64,000 nt of DNA from Heliocidaris tuberculata (GCA_025618425.1 CM046849.1:31127671-31191670); one strand, 5' to 3'; positions 11,746 to 24,935 are shown, counted from the first letter of the stretch. Numbers and translations are program-made. The notes: a model not told the origin generated them from the sequence alone.

Positions 11746-12805
11746 TGAATACCTACATGTAATATGAAAAAGTAATATTTAAAAAAAAAATTGTAGAATA
11801 ATATACAATATTGATTGATAATTCCCCTCCAGCCTGGAAATTAATATGAAGGGCAGGTAAAGACAAACATTTGCTTTAATTATGGGAATGTAATTAACCA
11901 TTGATTTGGTCAAATATAATTTGACCAAATCAGTGGTTAACCCATTGCCTACAGGAACCGGGTGGTTCCTGTATTAAGCCTATGGGAATGAGAGAATTCA
12001 GCAGTCAACGGGTTAATTAAAATTTGTTATTATTGATGGGCAGTACCATTAAACAGTTATGAGGCTTCTATTATGTTCTGTACACGTAGCTGAGTCTTGA
12101 GTAGTACTTGTAATTTAAACCAAAAAAAAAAGAAACATGAAATATATATTCATTTCACCACATTCTTTCACTACTTCAAGCATTTTCATGCTGTAGACAA
12201 TGAAGATGGTTCACAGAGATTTTTTTTTTTTTTTTTTTTTAAACTGTCATCAGCTGTACAAGTTTACATAGAAGGTTGAGTTCTTGAAAAGGTGAAAACT
12301 AATTTTAGAGCTTTCTCATCCCTTTTATGTCACTTTGGAAGAACATAGTAGAAGTGTCCCCTGAAAAGGATTGCTCTTCAAATGCCCTCGTATTAAAAAT
12401 ATGACGAGAAATAGCTGAAGCGTTCAGGCCGAACGTTCATGCCACATGTGTGTGCAGGCCCATATACCCATGTCTATGTGCAGTGCAAACATGTACATGT
12501 ACATGTATGCTTATCAGAGAGATTAGGTCAATTTCTTATCATTTTGATGATTCCCAAACCTCACAGTCACAGTATACACCAGTTCTTATGTAGACATGAT
12601 CGGGGCAGTGTAAAAATTAAAATTTCTTTTGCGAGGGCTACTTCGAAGTCCACCTACATGTATTGTGTTCAGAGATTTGAATGCACTACAACCCATGAGC
12701 AGAAATATTATTAGACGGTGGCTCTTTTTTCATTTACTGTGGCTTTTTCAAGAGTTTTGGGGGCTAATCGCCCTTAGCCCCTTGCTTATTTTTTTCACTG
12801 GATCG

Positions 12806-13100
12806 GGGTAACCTTGCTAGTCATAAGGACCGCTATTCATAAGGACCACTTATTCCTAAGGACCGCTATCCATAACGCATGACTAAATGAATAGCGGTTT
12901 TGTATGAATAGTGGTCCTTCTACATAGCAAGCAAACCATAGACATATTACCTTGCTATTCATAGGAACTTCTGTTCATAAGGACCACTATTCATACATTC
13001 ATATGGACTGCTATTCATAAAGCTTGTTAAATGAATAGCGGTTTTCTATGAATAGCGGTCCTTATGAATAGCGGTCCTTATGAATAGCGAGTGGACCCCA
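12806..13100. mobile_element. Inverted-repeat element built of TATTCATAAGGACCGC units
   Basis: The left part repeats CTATTCATAAGGACC; the right end carries the complement (GGTCCTTATGAATAGCGG) twice in tandem. The ends are GGGGTAACC... and ...GAGTGGACCCCA. The unit or its variants occurs about ten times in both orientations. Confidence 0.75.
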
Positions 13101-13160
13101 CATGATCAACCTTTCTCAGTTGTCTGAGACAGCTTCTTTCACAATGTAATCACGTGACCA

Positions 13161-13299
13161 GGGGAGCATTTCATCAAGCGTTTTGTCAGTGATTTTTATC
13201 CGACAACTGTTATAAGCTACTGAAATCCTTGCATCTGATTGGCTGAGAGCAAATTTGTCGGATAAAATATCTGACAAGTCCTTTCATGAAACGCCCCCC
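13161..13299. mobile_element. Short MITE, 139 bp, nested
   Basis: The ends GGGGAGCATTTCATCAAG and CTTTCATGAAACGCCCC are inverted, with inner GTCGGATAAAA complements. It splits GACCAGAACTC of the host element, giving an apparent CCA duplication. Confidence 0.75.
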
Positions 13300-14837
13300 A
13301 GAACTCAACTTCATCTTTTAATTGTAAGATGAACAAACATTTTTTTTTGCAAGTCATGATATCTGGATTATGGATTACTATTTCCTCCTACAAATTATTA
13401 CTTCTGAAATATCAGTTGAAATTGATGCAATGTCTTGTCTGTCTGTATTTTTTATGTCTGTAATTTGTTACAATTTTAGGCTCTTGTACATGTAAGTATT
13501 TATACAATGTAGAGCATATTAGCAGAGACCAAAGTTCAGCTTTGATGCAGGCACACAGAAACAGTATACATGTACATGTAAATAGAAATGGGCTTGTAAC
13601 CTTCATGTATAGATATAGAACAAATTTTTTTTAAATGTCTAACAGTCAAAGAATTCAACATTCTTGTGTAGAGTTTTGACATTTGATTTTTAATATACAT
13701 GTATATGATTTTTTTTAATCATCACTTTATTCAACATCAAAATTAAACAAATTAAGGAACATACATGTTATTTGTAATCATAGGTTCAAAGATGGAACAG
13801 ATTTAAGCCTATGTCATACAGTTATCAATTACAATTACATGCAGGGCAACATATTAATTATATACCATCACAATAAATCAAATAAACTTATATACAAAGA
13901 TAGTCAATTGACATGTTCAAGTTTCAAACATTGGGGGGAAAATGTATAAAATTTCAGGAATTATTAGACATGTTAAGGCCTCATGAATCAAGGGGAAAAT
14001 ATTATGTAGACAGTAGATATTTATAAGTATAAATAGCAATCACATGAATTAAACATTATCAAGTTGGGCCTTCTTCAAAAAAACACAGTAACAGCATGGG
14101 TTTAATAAGTAGAGTAAATTCAGAAGGTTTTATCATTCAGAAGGTTTTATCATATCATCCTATCAAGTTCCATTCCATGCAATAATAATCTTGGCATAGA
14201 GATATCTGATTCTGAAATTGCACAATATTAAAAGACCTGAAAAGTGAAATGAAATTCCACCATTATTGATCCCTTGCAGTGAAGCATCCTCTCATACATG
14301 GAGGCTAAAAATGATTCTGCCCTATTGGGATAAAAGGAAGAAGCTGTCGATTTTGCATAAATTTCATATTATAATTCTTTTTAAATACACAGAAACTTTT
14401 CCAAATGCTGAAGTTCTTCTAATAATGTGAAACAGACATATATCTATACTTGTAATTGAATGCTCAATATACTGCTATTTGCCCAAGCTTCTGTTATAAC
14501 GTGTTTTCCATTAATTTTTGACATATTTGAAATGGCAGTTGTTTCATTTTGTAAAAGTAGGAAATTCATGAAATATTGAATGGTATACATGTTCATGTAT
14601 GCACAGTATTTTCTCTATGCTTGGTGGTCAGTGTACTGTAGAATTTTAAAGATTTGACCTTGTTTTGAATTAAGAGGAAGGATATGGTCATGGAAAAGAG
14701 TTTAGTTTAATTTCAGGATAAATATTGAGGCAGGGACACATTGTTCCCTCAATGACACCATGGACCTACCAGTACAACTGTAGGTCCTCAATGACACAGA
14801 GTCTGAACTAAATGGTACAGAACCTGTAATGTGTTTG

Positions 14838-14851
14838 CTGCCCTCTGATGG
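14838..14851 (-). promoter_or_regulatory. CTCF-like motif, one mismatch
   Basis: The minus strand reads CCATCAGAGGGCAG, one mismatch to CCASYAGRKGGCAG. A lone motif is weak evidence. Confidence 0.2.
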
Positions 14852-16615
14852 TCGATCCTCACTATCATACTGTAGATGGCTATTTTGTCCAATTGTTTTC
14901 AACACAGGTCTACAAGTAGAACAAGGCAGAGCTATTATCAGTAACCTACTCTCTTCATCACCCCCTCTAGCTCTCTGTCTATCTCTCTTCTCTCATTCTT
15001 TCCCACTCTTGACCAGTGATATGTGTCTGAGTTTTAATAGTGGTGGTTGCCTTGTTTAAAAAAAAATGTAAAAGAACATAGTCATAAATGTCATAAACTT
15101 ATTTTGAAGATGTCCTCTGTGGCACCTGATATAGAACTGTTCATAGTGCAGGATAGGGGTCCATCCCTTACTTGACAGTTTCTTATATCATCCTTGAATG
15201 TTCTAGGACAGTCTTACAGTTAAGCCTGAAAGAAAGTCTTACCTTCAACACTCAAAATTCCAAGCTTTACCTTGAAATTCAGATAGTGTAAAAGGTAAGC
15301 TGACACTTTTGTAAGGTAGAGTGTAGAGCAGTTGTAGGTAACATGTTAAGGAACAGTTAATAATCCTTTGACCTTATCAAGCATACACACACCTTCATAC
15401 ACACACTCTCATAGATAACATATATTCCTTGAAGAACAATATAGACTAATCCCAACATAGGATTAGTGAAGGGAAAAGGGTCCTTCAGGATGCCACTAAT
15501 TGGAAGACAATAGAAAAGTGTAACATGTAGACACAATACTTTCCCAATCTGTGACAGGAAGTTTTGACTGTGTAAACGTTAGGTCAACACTCAATTTTTC
15601 ACTCTCATGGCTCAAATTTACATGTTTGCATGTTTTGAAGGTAAAGTGTTGAGCTTTTTATCAGGGCGGTACTGTACATAGAAAAATGTAGGATTTCCTT
15701 GAGGGCATATTGATTACCAGTATCTTTCCCTTTATTCAGAACTGACTTGCTCTCAGCTACATGTAGTGTGTATTTTGTTATTGTTTTTCTTGTTCTGTAG
15801 TTTCTTGAAGATATATGTGTAACACCCCTCTATGGGAGCACTCCTGTGTTGGAACAAGGTCTCATCCACTTGTCTGTCCTTTGTCCTAGACTGTCAGTCT
15901 GATTGAGGATTAAAATAACAGCCACAGCACTGATTACCTGTGGCAAGAAGTTTTGTATCCACATTTGCCACTCTCTACCCAAGAGAATAAGATGGACCTT
16001 TTCTGTAGGATGTCAAAAGCTAGTGGCCCGTATTAATTCTGAACTCCCATTGAAGTTAAACCGCAGTCTTAGAGTGGTTTATACCCATTCTTATCCTGCC
16101 CTTTAAACCAGCATTATAGAAAATCACATTCTGAACTCTGATTTAACTTAGACTCCAGTCTAGTATGTTTTCACCTTATACAGAAATTTATTACTAGAAT
16201 ATATCCAGTCTATCAGAAAGAGGGTAATTCTGTAGGATGATATGATGTGGTGTTGAGGATTGTAAACATGCTACATGCTTTCTGTGGTAAATTTCTCAAA
16301 CTAATTAAATTCCTTGTACTTAACACAAGACCCAGCATCTTCATAACGCTTAACCAAACCCTTAACCTGTCTGTGATATAAGATGTAATTGTGACCAAGA
16401 ACTTAGCCCATCTTAGAATATATGTAAGTAATGGCTGGACCATAGTATGGATCACAGATTTTAAGATACCCTGTACAGCATGTTTTAGAGACATCCAACT
16501 GTCATGTATAAAGTGAGTATGGATCCTCGCAGGAAGGAAGGCGGTATGTGAGTCAGGTTTGTAGTTAATGTCATGCCCAGGAGGTCTTTCATCCTATCAA
16601 AGTATCCAGTAGAAA

Positions 16616-16690
16616 GTCTGTTGAGAGCTAGAAGGGCGTTAAATGTATGGAAAATGTCATTAGTTAATGCCCTTCTGGCTCCCAGCAGAC
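16616..16690. repeat. ~75 nt hairpin family, copy 1
   Basis: 27-base arms (16616-16642 and 16664-16690) around a 21-base loop: GAGAGCTAGAAGGGCGTTAA against TTAATGCCCTTCTGGCTCCC. Of four differences between arms, three give G-T wobbles when read on the plus strand. Confidence 0.8.
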
Positions 16691-16780
16691 GAGATTCATA
16701 CTCTTTGTTATTAACCAAAAAAAACAGAATGGAATTTAGCAATAGCAATGTTTGAGAAATAGCATTTTTAGTGCTTAAAG

Positions 16781-17147
16781 ATAAAGTTGAGTTCTGGTCA
16801 TAAGATTGAATTGTGAAAGAAAATGTCTCAAAGCAATTGGGAAAATTGATAATAGAACACATAAGAAATGATGTATGCTGTAAGGTTTTGGAATCACCAA
16901 AATGATAAGAAATTTACTCAGTCATGCTGAGAGTCACACGCACTGCACACAGAAATGTGTATATGGATCTACACACAAATGTTCGGCCCGAACATTTCAG
17001 ACATTTCTTGTCATATTTTGAATGTGAGAGCATTTGAAGAGCAATCCTTTTCAGGGGACATAGCTACAATGATAATCTTCCAAACTAACATAAAAAGAAT
17101 GAGAAAGCTCACAAATTATTTGTTACCTTTCCCAGAACTCAAGCTTC
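16781..17147 (-). mobile_element. AAGTTGAGTTCTGG-type element, copy 2 (reverse)
   Basis: Starts TAAAGTTGAGTTCTGGTCAT and ends ACCTTTCCCAGAACTCAAG. The interior carries GGGACATAGCTACAATGATA near 17056 and GTTCGGCCCGAACATT near 16980, matching other copies in reverse. Confidence 0.75.
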
Positions 17148-18481
17148 ATTTAACTTCTACCCTTGATAGAACACTACGACTTATCCTAACCCCAACCATA
17201 AACCTAACCTTCATCCCAATTGTAACCCTAACCATAATCCTATATCTTTGTCCAAAGATGTGATTTGAGATGTTACCGATAATCATTCAAAATTACTACA
17301 TAAAGAGAGATGAACATAAGTATAGTCAAGGATTGTATTTCCGAACAGCATTGAATTACAGGTAAGCGCATAAAATGGCTTTCATATGCGTGGGACTACG
17401 CGTATGTTCTCCACACTATTGAAACAAAGAACACGGTACAAGATCATAAAATGAGGCGAAAAAACATAAGTAATATCTTAGGAACTGCTCTCTGGTCACC
17501 CCAGTCGTCATCCCGTTTGCCCCAAATCGGGGTAGGTTGTGTGTCTTTTTCCCATAGGTTTAACACGTTCAGAAAGACAATACCATTTTCAAGGGACCAA
17601 AACGCTGCATCGTTGGGAAGGGGTTCGCTCGGAAGGGAATATCATATTAAATCTAGGTTGTCTTTTTAAAATTCCATCAACTTCTTTTTCTGTAGGACTT
17701 TGAGCATTCATTATGTAAGTTTGACAGATATTCATGTAATATTTTATTTGCTATTGTTGATTTTGTGAAAAGTGTTCGGAAATAGGGTCCACTACCATAT
17801 GCATACATTAAACTACAAAGAAGAGATCAAGCATGTGGCTCACGCCATACATTTATATCATACACATTGAATTGTTTGAACAGATAGATCCCCCCCCCCC
17901 CCCATATCTCTATTGAAGATGATGACAGCTTTACATAGAATGCAAATGACACTCATCAGAGGAGTCATCACTTTGCTTCCAAAGAAATGACAGTAATGGA
18001 TCAAGAATGTCATTTAGGGCTAATGACAGACAAAGCTTTGTTTGTCTGCCTTGAACAGATGCAGTCCATTTGTTTCTGTCATTTGTTTCTCTGATTTTAT
18101 ACAAAACTACCTTTTATTAGGCTGTGAGAGCAATGTAGGCCACCAACCAGGGCATTTTGTTTTGTAGCACCCTGTATAAAACACATTTATTGGCAGACAG
18201 GCAAATGTCTAATGCAGTATACAGTTTCAATAAAAGATAGTTTACTGTAATTGTAAATGCTTTAAAAATACATGTTTAACTTTAATAGAGCACCTCATAG
18301 GCAAGCAAAATTGTCAAATTCTCTCTAAATATATTGAAGGGAGGGGGGATTGCAATACCAGTCGATACATGTAGAAGAGTGTACATGTATGATACACTTA
18401 GAAAATTTTGTATGCTTGTAATGATGATTCATTTAACCTAACTTTTGAGAAAGGAAGTATATGCTTGTAAGTAAGCAACCA

Positions 18482-18636
18482 GGGGACCTTCTGCTTTAAG
18501 TCCTTTCTGAGGGACTTGGTAATAAGGATTATGCCTTTCCAAAAGGGCACTACATGTAGCACAGCAATTTGGGTTCCTAAGTCAGGATCTGCGGTGAAGA
18601 GACTAATGCTCTTTCACTGAGCCATTATGCCTCCTC
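18482..18636 (-). mobile_element. tRNA-derived SINE, minus strand
   Basis: The minus strand begins GAGGCATAATGGCTCAGTGA with an A-box-like TGGCTCAGTGAAAGAGC, then the shared body GTGCCCTTTTGGAAAGGC. Same family as 11587-11745. Confidence 0.7.
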
Positions 18637-19235
18637 ATTTCTTTGCTTTTGTTTATATATTTATTGGAGCACCTTGTATCAAGCAAGATATCTGACTGAT
18701 AAACAGGCTACTTGTCTTTGTTTCAGTAAAAGGGAAAGATGTGGATAACATATGACAGTATTCTACATGTGATTTATTGATCAGGATGATGGTAGTTACT
18801 GTTTTAGTTCTTTTGGAGCACCCTGTAGCAAGCAAGGTCTCTTAGGTAGACAGGCTACTTGTAACTGTCAAAGTTTCAATAAAAGGGAGAGTTTACATGT
18901 GGAATTGCAGGAAGGATATTAAGCATGAGTCACATCAACTGACAGGGCTTTGCTTTCAGCCCTACAATTCTCATTCCACAATTAAAGGACAATCGTTACA
19001 GAACATCTGACGGAAGAACGGTTCAAATTGTGGCGTTCTAATTGCTGAAGACCTTGTGTTTCGGATTGACCCGCACTGTAGCAGTTCAAAGGAAACTTCA
19101 AATGTTCTCATTTTGATGTTGTGTGAACAATTTAAAAAGAGTGTGAGACATACATGTTATAAACTCCATAGTAATTAGTAATTATAAGATGGGGTGGCTT
19201 TAGCATGGCTGCTCTTATGGTGCTCAAGCATTTCA

Positions 19236-19390
19236 AGGAATTCCTGTCAGGTACCGATTTACCTCACCTGGGTGAAGTGTGGCATATGTAGATTAATGTC
19301 TTGTCAAAAGACACTAGTGCTGGGCCAGAGATTCGAACCTGTACCTTGTGGTGCACGGTCCGGGGACTTATCCACTGAACCACAACACTT
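19236..19390 (-). mobile_element. tRNA-derived SINE, minus strand
   Basis: The minus strand shows TGGTTCAGTGGATAAG (A box) and AGGTTCGAATC (B box, 19330-19340), followed by a body containing CTTTTGACAAGACATTAATC and ACCCAGGTGAGGTAAATCGG. Both pol III boxes are well preserved, but the structure is not an intact tRNA. Confidence 0.75.
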
Positions 19391-20723
19391 CTGCAGTAAA
19401 CCATCTTAAAACACAAAACAAAACAAAGAAACATGTTTTACAAACTTAATGTGTGAATTAATGTAGAGAAAATTATGCGGGGGGAGGAGAGGGTTATAGA
19501 AAATGTATATATTATAATGCTTTAGGAAACAATAGCCCCTTGGCGTTGTACTCCCTGATCTGTGTGATTTCTGAAAATTTAGTGTTGTAATTCAATTTAT
19601 TTTGTTAATCTAGACCATTTACAAAAGTTTCTTGCCCATGAAAGTTTTTGGTTTTACAGTCGGGCCATAAAGTGAAACAAACGGTCACATGCATGATCAT
19701 CTAATATTGCTTCATTGCCGGAAAATCAGATTACATTCTATTGATTTTTTTTACATGTATCACCGGTTTCTTACATGAAAAAGGTTTCCCTTTCTTTTAC
19801 AAGAAAAAGTACTTTCCCAACCGTAATGTTTTTTTACAGAGACTTTTAAAAACTCCCTTTTTTGAGTGGTCACACACACACGTGACCGACCCAATTTTCA
19901 CCTCTAAAAGAAAAGAATTTTCACTAATTTATGGAAAATTGCTTTCAAACTGTTCCGAGCAATCCCACCACACAGCAATGGAAATGGAAACCTGCACTTC
20001 AAGAGTTTAAGAAAAGTAGGTTTGAATACCAAGAAGTAAGGCCCATTTTCAGGTGAGGTCACACGTGATCAACCTTATTTTGACCTCTGAAAGAAAATGG
20101 TGTACTCTCATTTGGAATAATTACCCTCCATCTGTTGGGGGTAAGATTGTTATTTAAATATCCAAAATGAGAGACTCCTACTACAAGACAAATACTGAAA
20201 ATTTGGTTTAAATGAACTATTTTTCAGGATTTTGGTCACATACTTGACTGAGAATGACCCAGTACTGAAGTACAGTTATAGGTTAATCTATTTGATTATT
20301 ATTAGGCAAATGGGAAAGAAGTATCCAAGAATTTGAAAACCTTTGTGATCTCTCTCAGCTTCAAAATCAAACAGAAACTGACTTTCAGTAAGTCAGAATG
20401 TACAATCATATTTGGAGTTGAATGCAAAATAATTTGTTGTAAAACACAACAAATCCAAGAAAGTTCACTTTGTCACTGAAATGACTGAACATTCAACACA
20501 TAAATAGAAATGAAATGAATGAAAATGTATATATATATATAATGTGAGAAATCAATTGAATTGAATAAGAGAAATATATATATATATATATATAGCTGAG
20601 TTACCGATGGAGAAAAATAAGGGAGGTGGGTCAGTCAATTAAATATCAAATCCCTTATATTTGTATTTTTGTAGGGGCTTTCAGTGTATGTTTCTTTGCA
20701 CTGATCTAACACAAATTCACTGC

Positions 20724-21200
20724 TTAAAGGTAGTAGATAGTTTTGGAAAGCCCTCAAAAACTTGTCGTGAGATTTCTTTGATTTTACTTAATAAATAGCA
20801 GGGTACTAACATAACTAAGATGCTGTGAAGTTTTTGCCTCCTCAAGTGAAATATGTATCGAATGAGAGGTGAAAAATAATAAAAATCCCTGGCCCAAAAA
20901 AGAGGGTATGTAAATTCAAACAACGGCCACACACATTACTCACATGAGGATTGCTGTGTGTTATAGAATACACTACACAAGGTGCGAAGCGCTGCGTTTA
21001 TTGTGTGGGGAACCTTCGGGTGGATATGCTCTTAGTGTGAGGCAGTGAAAAGCCGTTACCATGCAAGCGCTTACAGATATTTAAATTAAATATTCTCGTA
21101 CATGTGTCTTATGATAAAAGGAGAATAGTATGTGACTATGTTAGATAAGTTTCTTGCCAGTATGATTTTTGCTACCAAGACTGTCCATGAGCTTTAATAA
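20724..21200 (+). mobile_element. 0.48 kb element, copy 1
   Basis: Begins TTAAAGGTAGTAGATAGTTT and runs through GCGAAGCGCTGCGTTTATTG to GAGCTTTAATAAG. About 90% like 60699-61205. No coding potential and no long terminal inverted repeat seen. Confidence 0.8.
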
Positions 21201-21432
21201 GTTTTTCAGATTGACTTACTCACTTTCATTATGTTTTTTTGTTTGGTTTTTTTTTTGCTCATTATTCAGCTCTTTTCATCCCAGATCACTGGACAGACAT
21301 CACTTATTTGTCATATTGAACAGTCAGGATAAGTTTGGTTTGAATTTATGGAATTTCCAAACCCTAGATTACCTTGAACTACTGCTGACATGAAACTTGA
21401 CTTTGATTCATACCGATCTTTTTTACTTCCAG

Positions 21433-21540
21433 GGGAGAGAAACCCAGCCAGCTACCTGAGCTACAAGAACCGTGGGGTCAGCGGCACGCACAAAGGTCAA
21501 ATCATCTGGGTTGTCGATGCTGAACCTAACTTTACCAAAC
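21433..21540 (+). CDS. HECW2: HECW coding exon 2: HECW domain, middle
   Basis: A 108-base exon between TTTTTTACTTCCAG and GTAAGT. It completes Gly111 and encodes residues 112-146 (ERNPASYLSYKNRGVSGT, then HKGQIIWVVDAEPNFTK), leaving one base of codon 147. The junction reads IGERNPASYLSYKNRG and aligns residue for residue with IDENSPANFWDSKNRG of vertebrate HECW2, which confirms the phase-1 splice. The HECW domain is an N-terminal beta-rich module found only in this ligase family; its function is poorly defined. An old mobile element (20724-21200) ends about 230 bases upstream. Confidence 0.94.
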
Positions 21541-22924
21541 GTAAGTTTTTCATTGACGGTACGGTAAGGCCCCTTTCGTGTTATCTCCTAGTTTTTTGGA
21601 GGCCCTCGGGAACCCTGGATGAGTACAGCATAAAAAGAGCATTTCGTATCCCATCTTTATCATCACTTCTACATGTACAATATATCTACGTAGAAGTTTT
21701 CTTTTTGTTGATTTTTATTGAGTGAGAAACTTTTACGGTTTTCCACTTCCCTTTATATGAAGGACTGCCTTGTCTGTTTCACTTCCATCTGAGGATCATT
21801 GATAAGAAAGAAACAGTTGCAATATAGTGATCATAGTGAACATATTCGGTTTCCATCACAAGGAAAAATGGGTCTGATGCAAGCAATTAACATGCAAGCC
21901 GACACTGCCTCTTGGGTCACGTGAGGCACACCGAATACCTTGACACCGAAAAACAATTCACAACCAATCAGTGAGTTTGTTGTCACGATTAGCTCTGTCA
22001 AAGCCCTTCCTCTGAGATCAGTCCTGCCCAAAAAGGAATGCACTTGTGTCAAAGTTAAAAGAGCAGATGAAAAAGGGGGTAAAATGGTTAATTTATCCTC
22101 GATCCATTCCTGGAGTACAGCACCTGCTTGATGACAATGACAGGTGTCCATCAATGACTTGTGGTCGGTTCAGACTAAAGGAAATTTATACGAAGTTCAT
22201 ATCAAGAAACATCATAAAGAATCATAAAGCAGAAGGGGCATGCACAGTTGAAAAAAAAGTATGGTGTAAGGAAACATCTTATCAAGAAACTAGTTTAAGG
22301 GAGTTCATCTGACACGCACCAAGTTAAGTGTCAAATTAATGTCACAGTATTGCTCAGAGGATACAAGATGATGCTTGCAGGTCATATATCAGCATGCATT
22401 TATAATAAGCCCTGCCCAGTTATTTGGTTAGTATGATCTGACGTTCATAACGAGGGGATCCTTTTTCGTTCAAAACGACTCAGACATTCATTTCGCTGTA
22501 CATTTTCTTATTCGAAGTTCAGACTTGTTAAAGGCATTGATTAACTTTGCCCAGGATTGAAAAAAAAAATCACTGTTCCAGCTAATGCTGTAATCATAAT
22601 TGCAAACCTTTAGCTCAGACAGGAATCGCCTGAGTTTTATAAGCTGATCGGTCGTTTATATATCAAGATATTTACGATTGAACATTGATGTCGGGATAGA
22701 GTACCACCGAACCCTAAAGAACTCTTACGGTTGGCATACCTCGCTCTATCACAGAATACCGTACGGGCTGGAAACCCGCTCTGAAATCGCCAAGCGCTGG
22801 TGCTTGGTTTTTGTGACTGCAGCGCAGCGAAGAAGCCGAGCAACTTGCGCTAGCGATTGATCGCGATTTTCTCTTTTTTAGGATAGTAAACGGGTTCCAT
22901 TTTCTCTCATACTTTCACATATCC

Positions 22925-23410
22925 TTAAAGGGGGTACCCAATGCTGAAACAATGTTAGTTCATTTAAAAGATCCTGATTTTATTAGCAGAAAATCATCTG
23001 CCCTAAGTTTTTTAAAAATTCGTGTTGCCAGAAAAATCCCCGAAATATGTTAAGACTTCAGGATATTTTGGCCCCTCAGCTGTGTCCCAATTTCAGCTAG
23101 GTAACCACAATGACGTCAAAGTGGTTACCTTGTCGCGCAATTATAGCAAAATGCGCGCAAGGTGTAATGCATTTTGTACAGTCTAGTGCGCAACACATCT
23201 GCAATACGCGAACCTGGGTAACCACTTTGACGTCATTGTGGTTACCTAGCTGAAATTGGGACACAGCTGAGGGGCCAAAATATCCTGAAATCTTACCATA
23301 TTTCGGGGATTTTCTGGCAACACGAATTTTAAAAAAAATTTAAGGCAGATGATTTTCTTCTAATAAAATCATGATCTTTTAAATGAACTAACATTGGGTA
23401 CCCCCTTTAA
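22925..23410. mobile_element. TTAA foldback element, copy 1 (486 bp)
   Basis: Ends TTAAAGGGGGTACCC and GGGTACCCCCTTTAA. Arms of about 190 bp include CAATGACGTCAAAGTGGTTA and its complement. A loop of about 100 bp rich in CGCG/GCGC lies between. The second copy is at 37489-37987. Confidence 0.9.
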
Positions 23411-24557
23411 TTATATATGTAGTTAGAGGACTGCATACAATTCACTGGCATTTGAGCTGATTTTACAATTTTTCACAAAGTTAATCAATCACTTTAAATG
23501 TAGCTATACATGTATATCTACAACTAACTATACAATGAAATTTAGTAGTCTGAACAGGGGGTTTGAGACAGGGGAGAACGATTGGACGTACAACATTGTG
23601 TGCAGAAGATTGGTGATATCCAACTTCCTGTGCTTCGGACATGAGGGTCATTGCGACACGGAGAGGGATCTTTTATTTTCTCCTCTCTTTTTTTTTTCCG
23701 CTGGATTATTCGAGATGATTCACGACATTGAAGTCGGCACTGTGGCTAATTCTCACAAAACGTCTATATCCTGGCCTGACAAATATTTTGTCAATGAACC
23801 CTCATTTGTTGTATCCTCGTTGTCTAGTCTCTCTTTCTATACAGTTATGAAAATTATTGTTGAAAGTTCTTAGAACATGAGAAGTTCCTCATGTTGGAGT
23901 CTATTTTGTGGTATCACACTGTGGTCAGTATGGGCAGAGACACTTGTTAGCTGTGCGTTGATATTCCATTACATGCCGTTTACAGAATTCAAATGAAATT
24001 TGGTAACCCCCAAAATTTAGACTTCATTTCATCGTATAATATTGTTAAGCAAGGGAAGTTATTTGAGCTGTTTATATGCGCCATGGTCTGATGTTTAGAC
24101 TAGCACTTGGAGAAGATAAAATATCCGCCTTGTGCAATCTATAACCAATCTAATCAAAAAGGCACCCACCAAGGTCATTATTACCCTGTTTGTTTTATCA
24201 TTTTAATTAACTGATTAATATATTTAGATTTCTTGTTTTGATGTGGCCAATTTTAAAGATTATTGTAAACCATAGTTTGTGGTTTGGCTTGCTTGAAGTT
24301 TGAAGTTGTGATTTCTAAAAACTCTTAACCAGCTTTATCTTATTATAATGTTTACTAATTTTGGAGGAAAGTCAATCAATCGAAAGATCTCCTGACAGTA
24401 AATATGTTTGCAAGTTTTATGGTAATCTGAAACAGATGCATGGTGTAAAGACAAATTTAAATACCAAAATTTTTATCATCTTATGATATTTCTAGACCAT
24501 TTTAAGGGAGAAGGGTAAATTATAATTCACTCACCAAACAGCTCAGAACCAGACTAA

Positions 24558-24591
<34 letters not shown>

Positions 24592-24720
24592 GAAGACTAC
24601 TCACACTTACAAGTTAAGAGGTGGTTACAATTCACAGTTAGAACTAAGCTCCAACCCTGATTAGCAAACATATTTCTCGGAACCGTGAATTGCACCTTAC
24701 CATAAGCCAGTTCATAATAA

Positions 24721-24935
24721 GGGTTCCATGACATTTGCTCCTGCGACAATTGCTCCGGCTAACTTTGCCATCTTAATCCTAAACCTAACTCTAACCCTAA
24801 CCCTAACCCTAACCCTAATCCTAATCTTCACATTGTCCTTAACAAAAAAACAAATCATGACCTTGACCTTAACCTTTGACCTTTCGAGATATAGACGGAG
24901 GAGCAAATGTCGCAGGAGCAAATGTCGTTTCACCC
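24721..24935. mobile_element. Inverted-repeat element enclosing telomere-type repeats
   Basis: The 38-39 bp outer arms are inverted copies: GACATTTGCTCCTGCGACAA within 24721-24758 and GTCGCAGGAGCAAATGTCG within 24897-24935. Between them, near 24776-24826, is a CCCTAA array (four exact units flanked by CCTAAT/CCTAAA variants), followed by AACAAAAAAACAAATCATGA and CCTTGACCTT repeats. Confidence 0.8.

Larger units (their letters stand above)
12271..13318 (+). mobile_element. AAGTTGAGTTCTGG-type element, copy 1, carrying two nested insertions
   Basis: The left end GAAGGTTGAGTTCTTG and right end GAACTCAACTTCATC match intact copies at 40917 and 56709. It is opened at CATGATC by about 500 bp (12602-13100; CATGATC is repeated on both sides), and again at GACCA by a 139 bp MITE (13161-13299). 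Confidence 0.8.
9532..21432 (+). other. HECW intron 1
   Basis: An 11.9 kb intron bounded by GTAGGT and TTCCAG. It contains many mobile elements (9.6, 10.4, 11.6, 12.3-13.3, 16.6-17.1, 18.5, 19.2 and 20.7 kb). The stretches 13.3-16.6 and 17.2-18.4 kb show only AT-rich unique-looking sequence, with a degenerate telomere-like patch (CCTAACC variants) near 17180-17240 and an A/T dinucleotide run at 20529-20594. Confidence 0.85.

Noticed and set aside
16213..16862. Two adjacent minus-strand frames of 93 and 125 codons
   Set aside because: They cross the hairpin at 16616 and part of the 16781 mobile element; no domain is recognised.
23535..23873. 112-codon plus-strand frame
   Set aside because: No recognisable family, no splice context tying it to HECW, and no repeat copy; could be chance in a slightly GC-richer patch.
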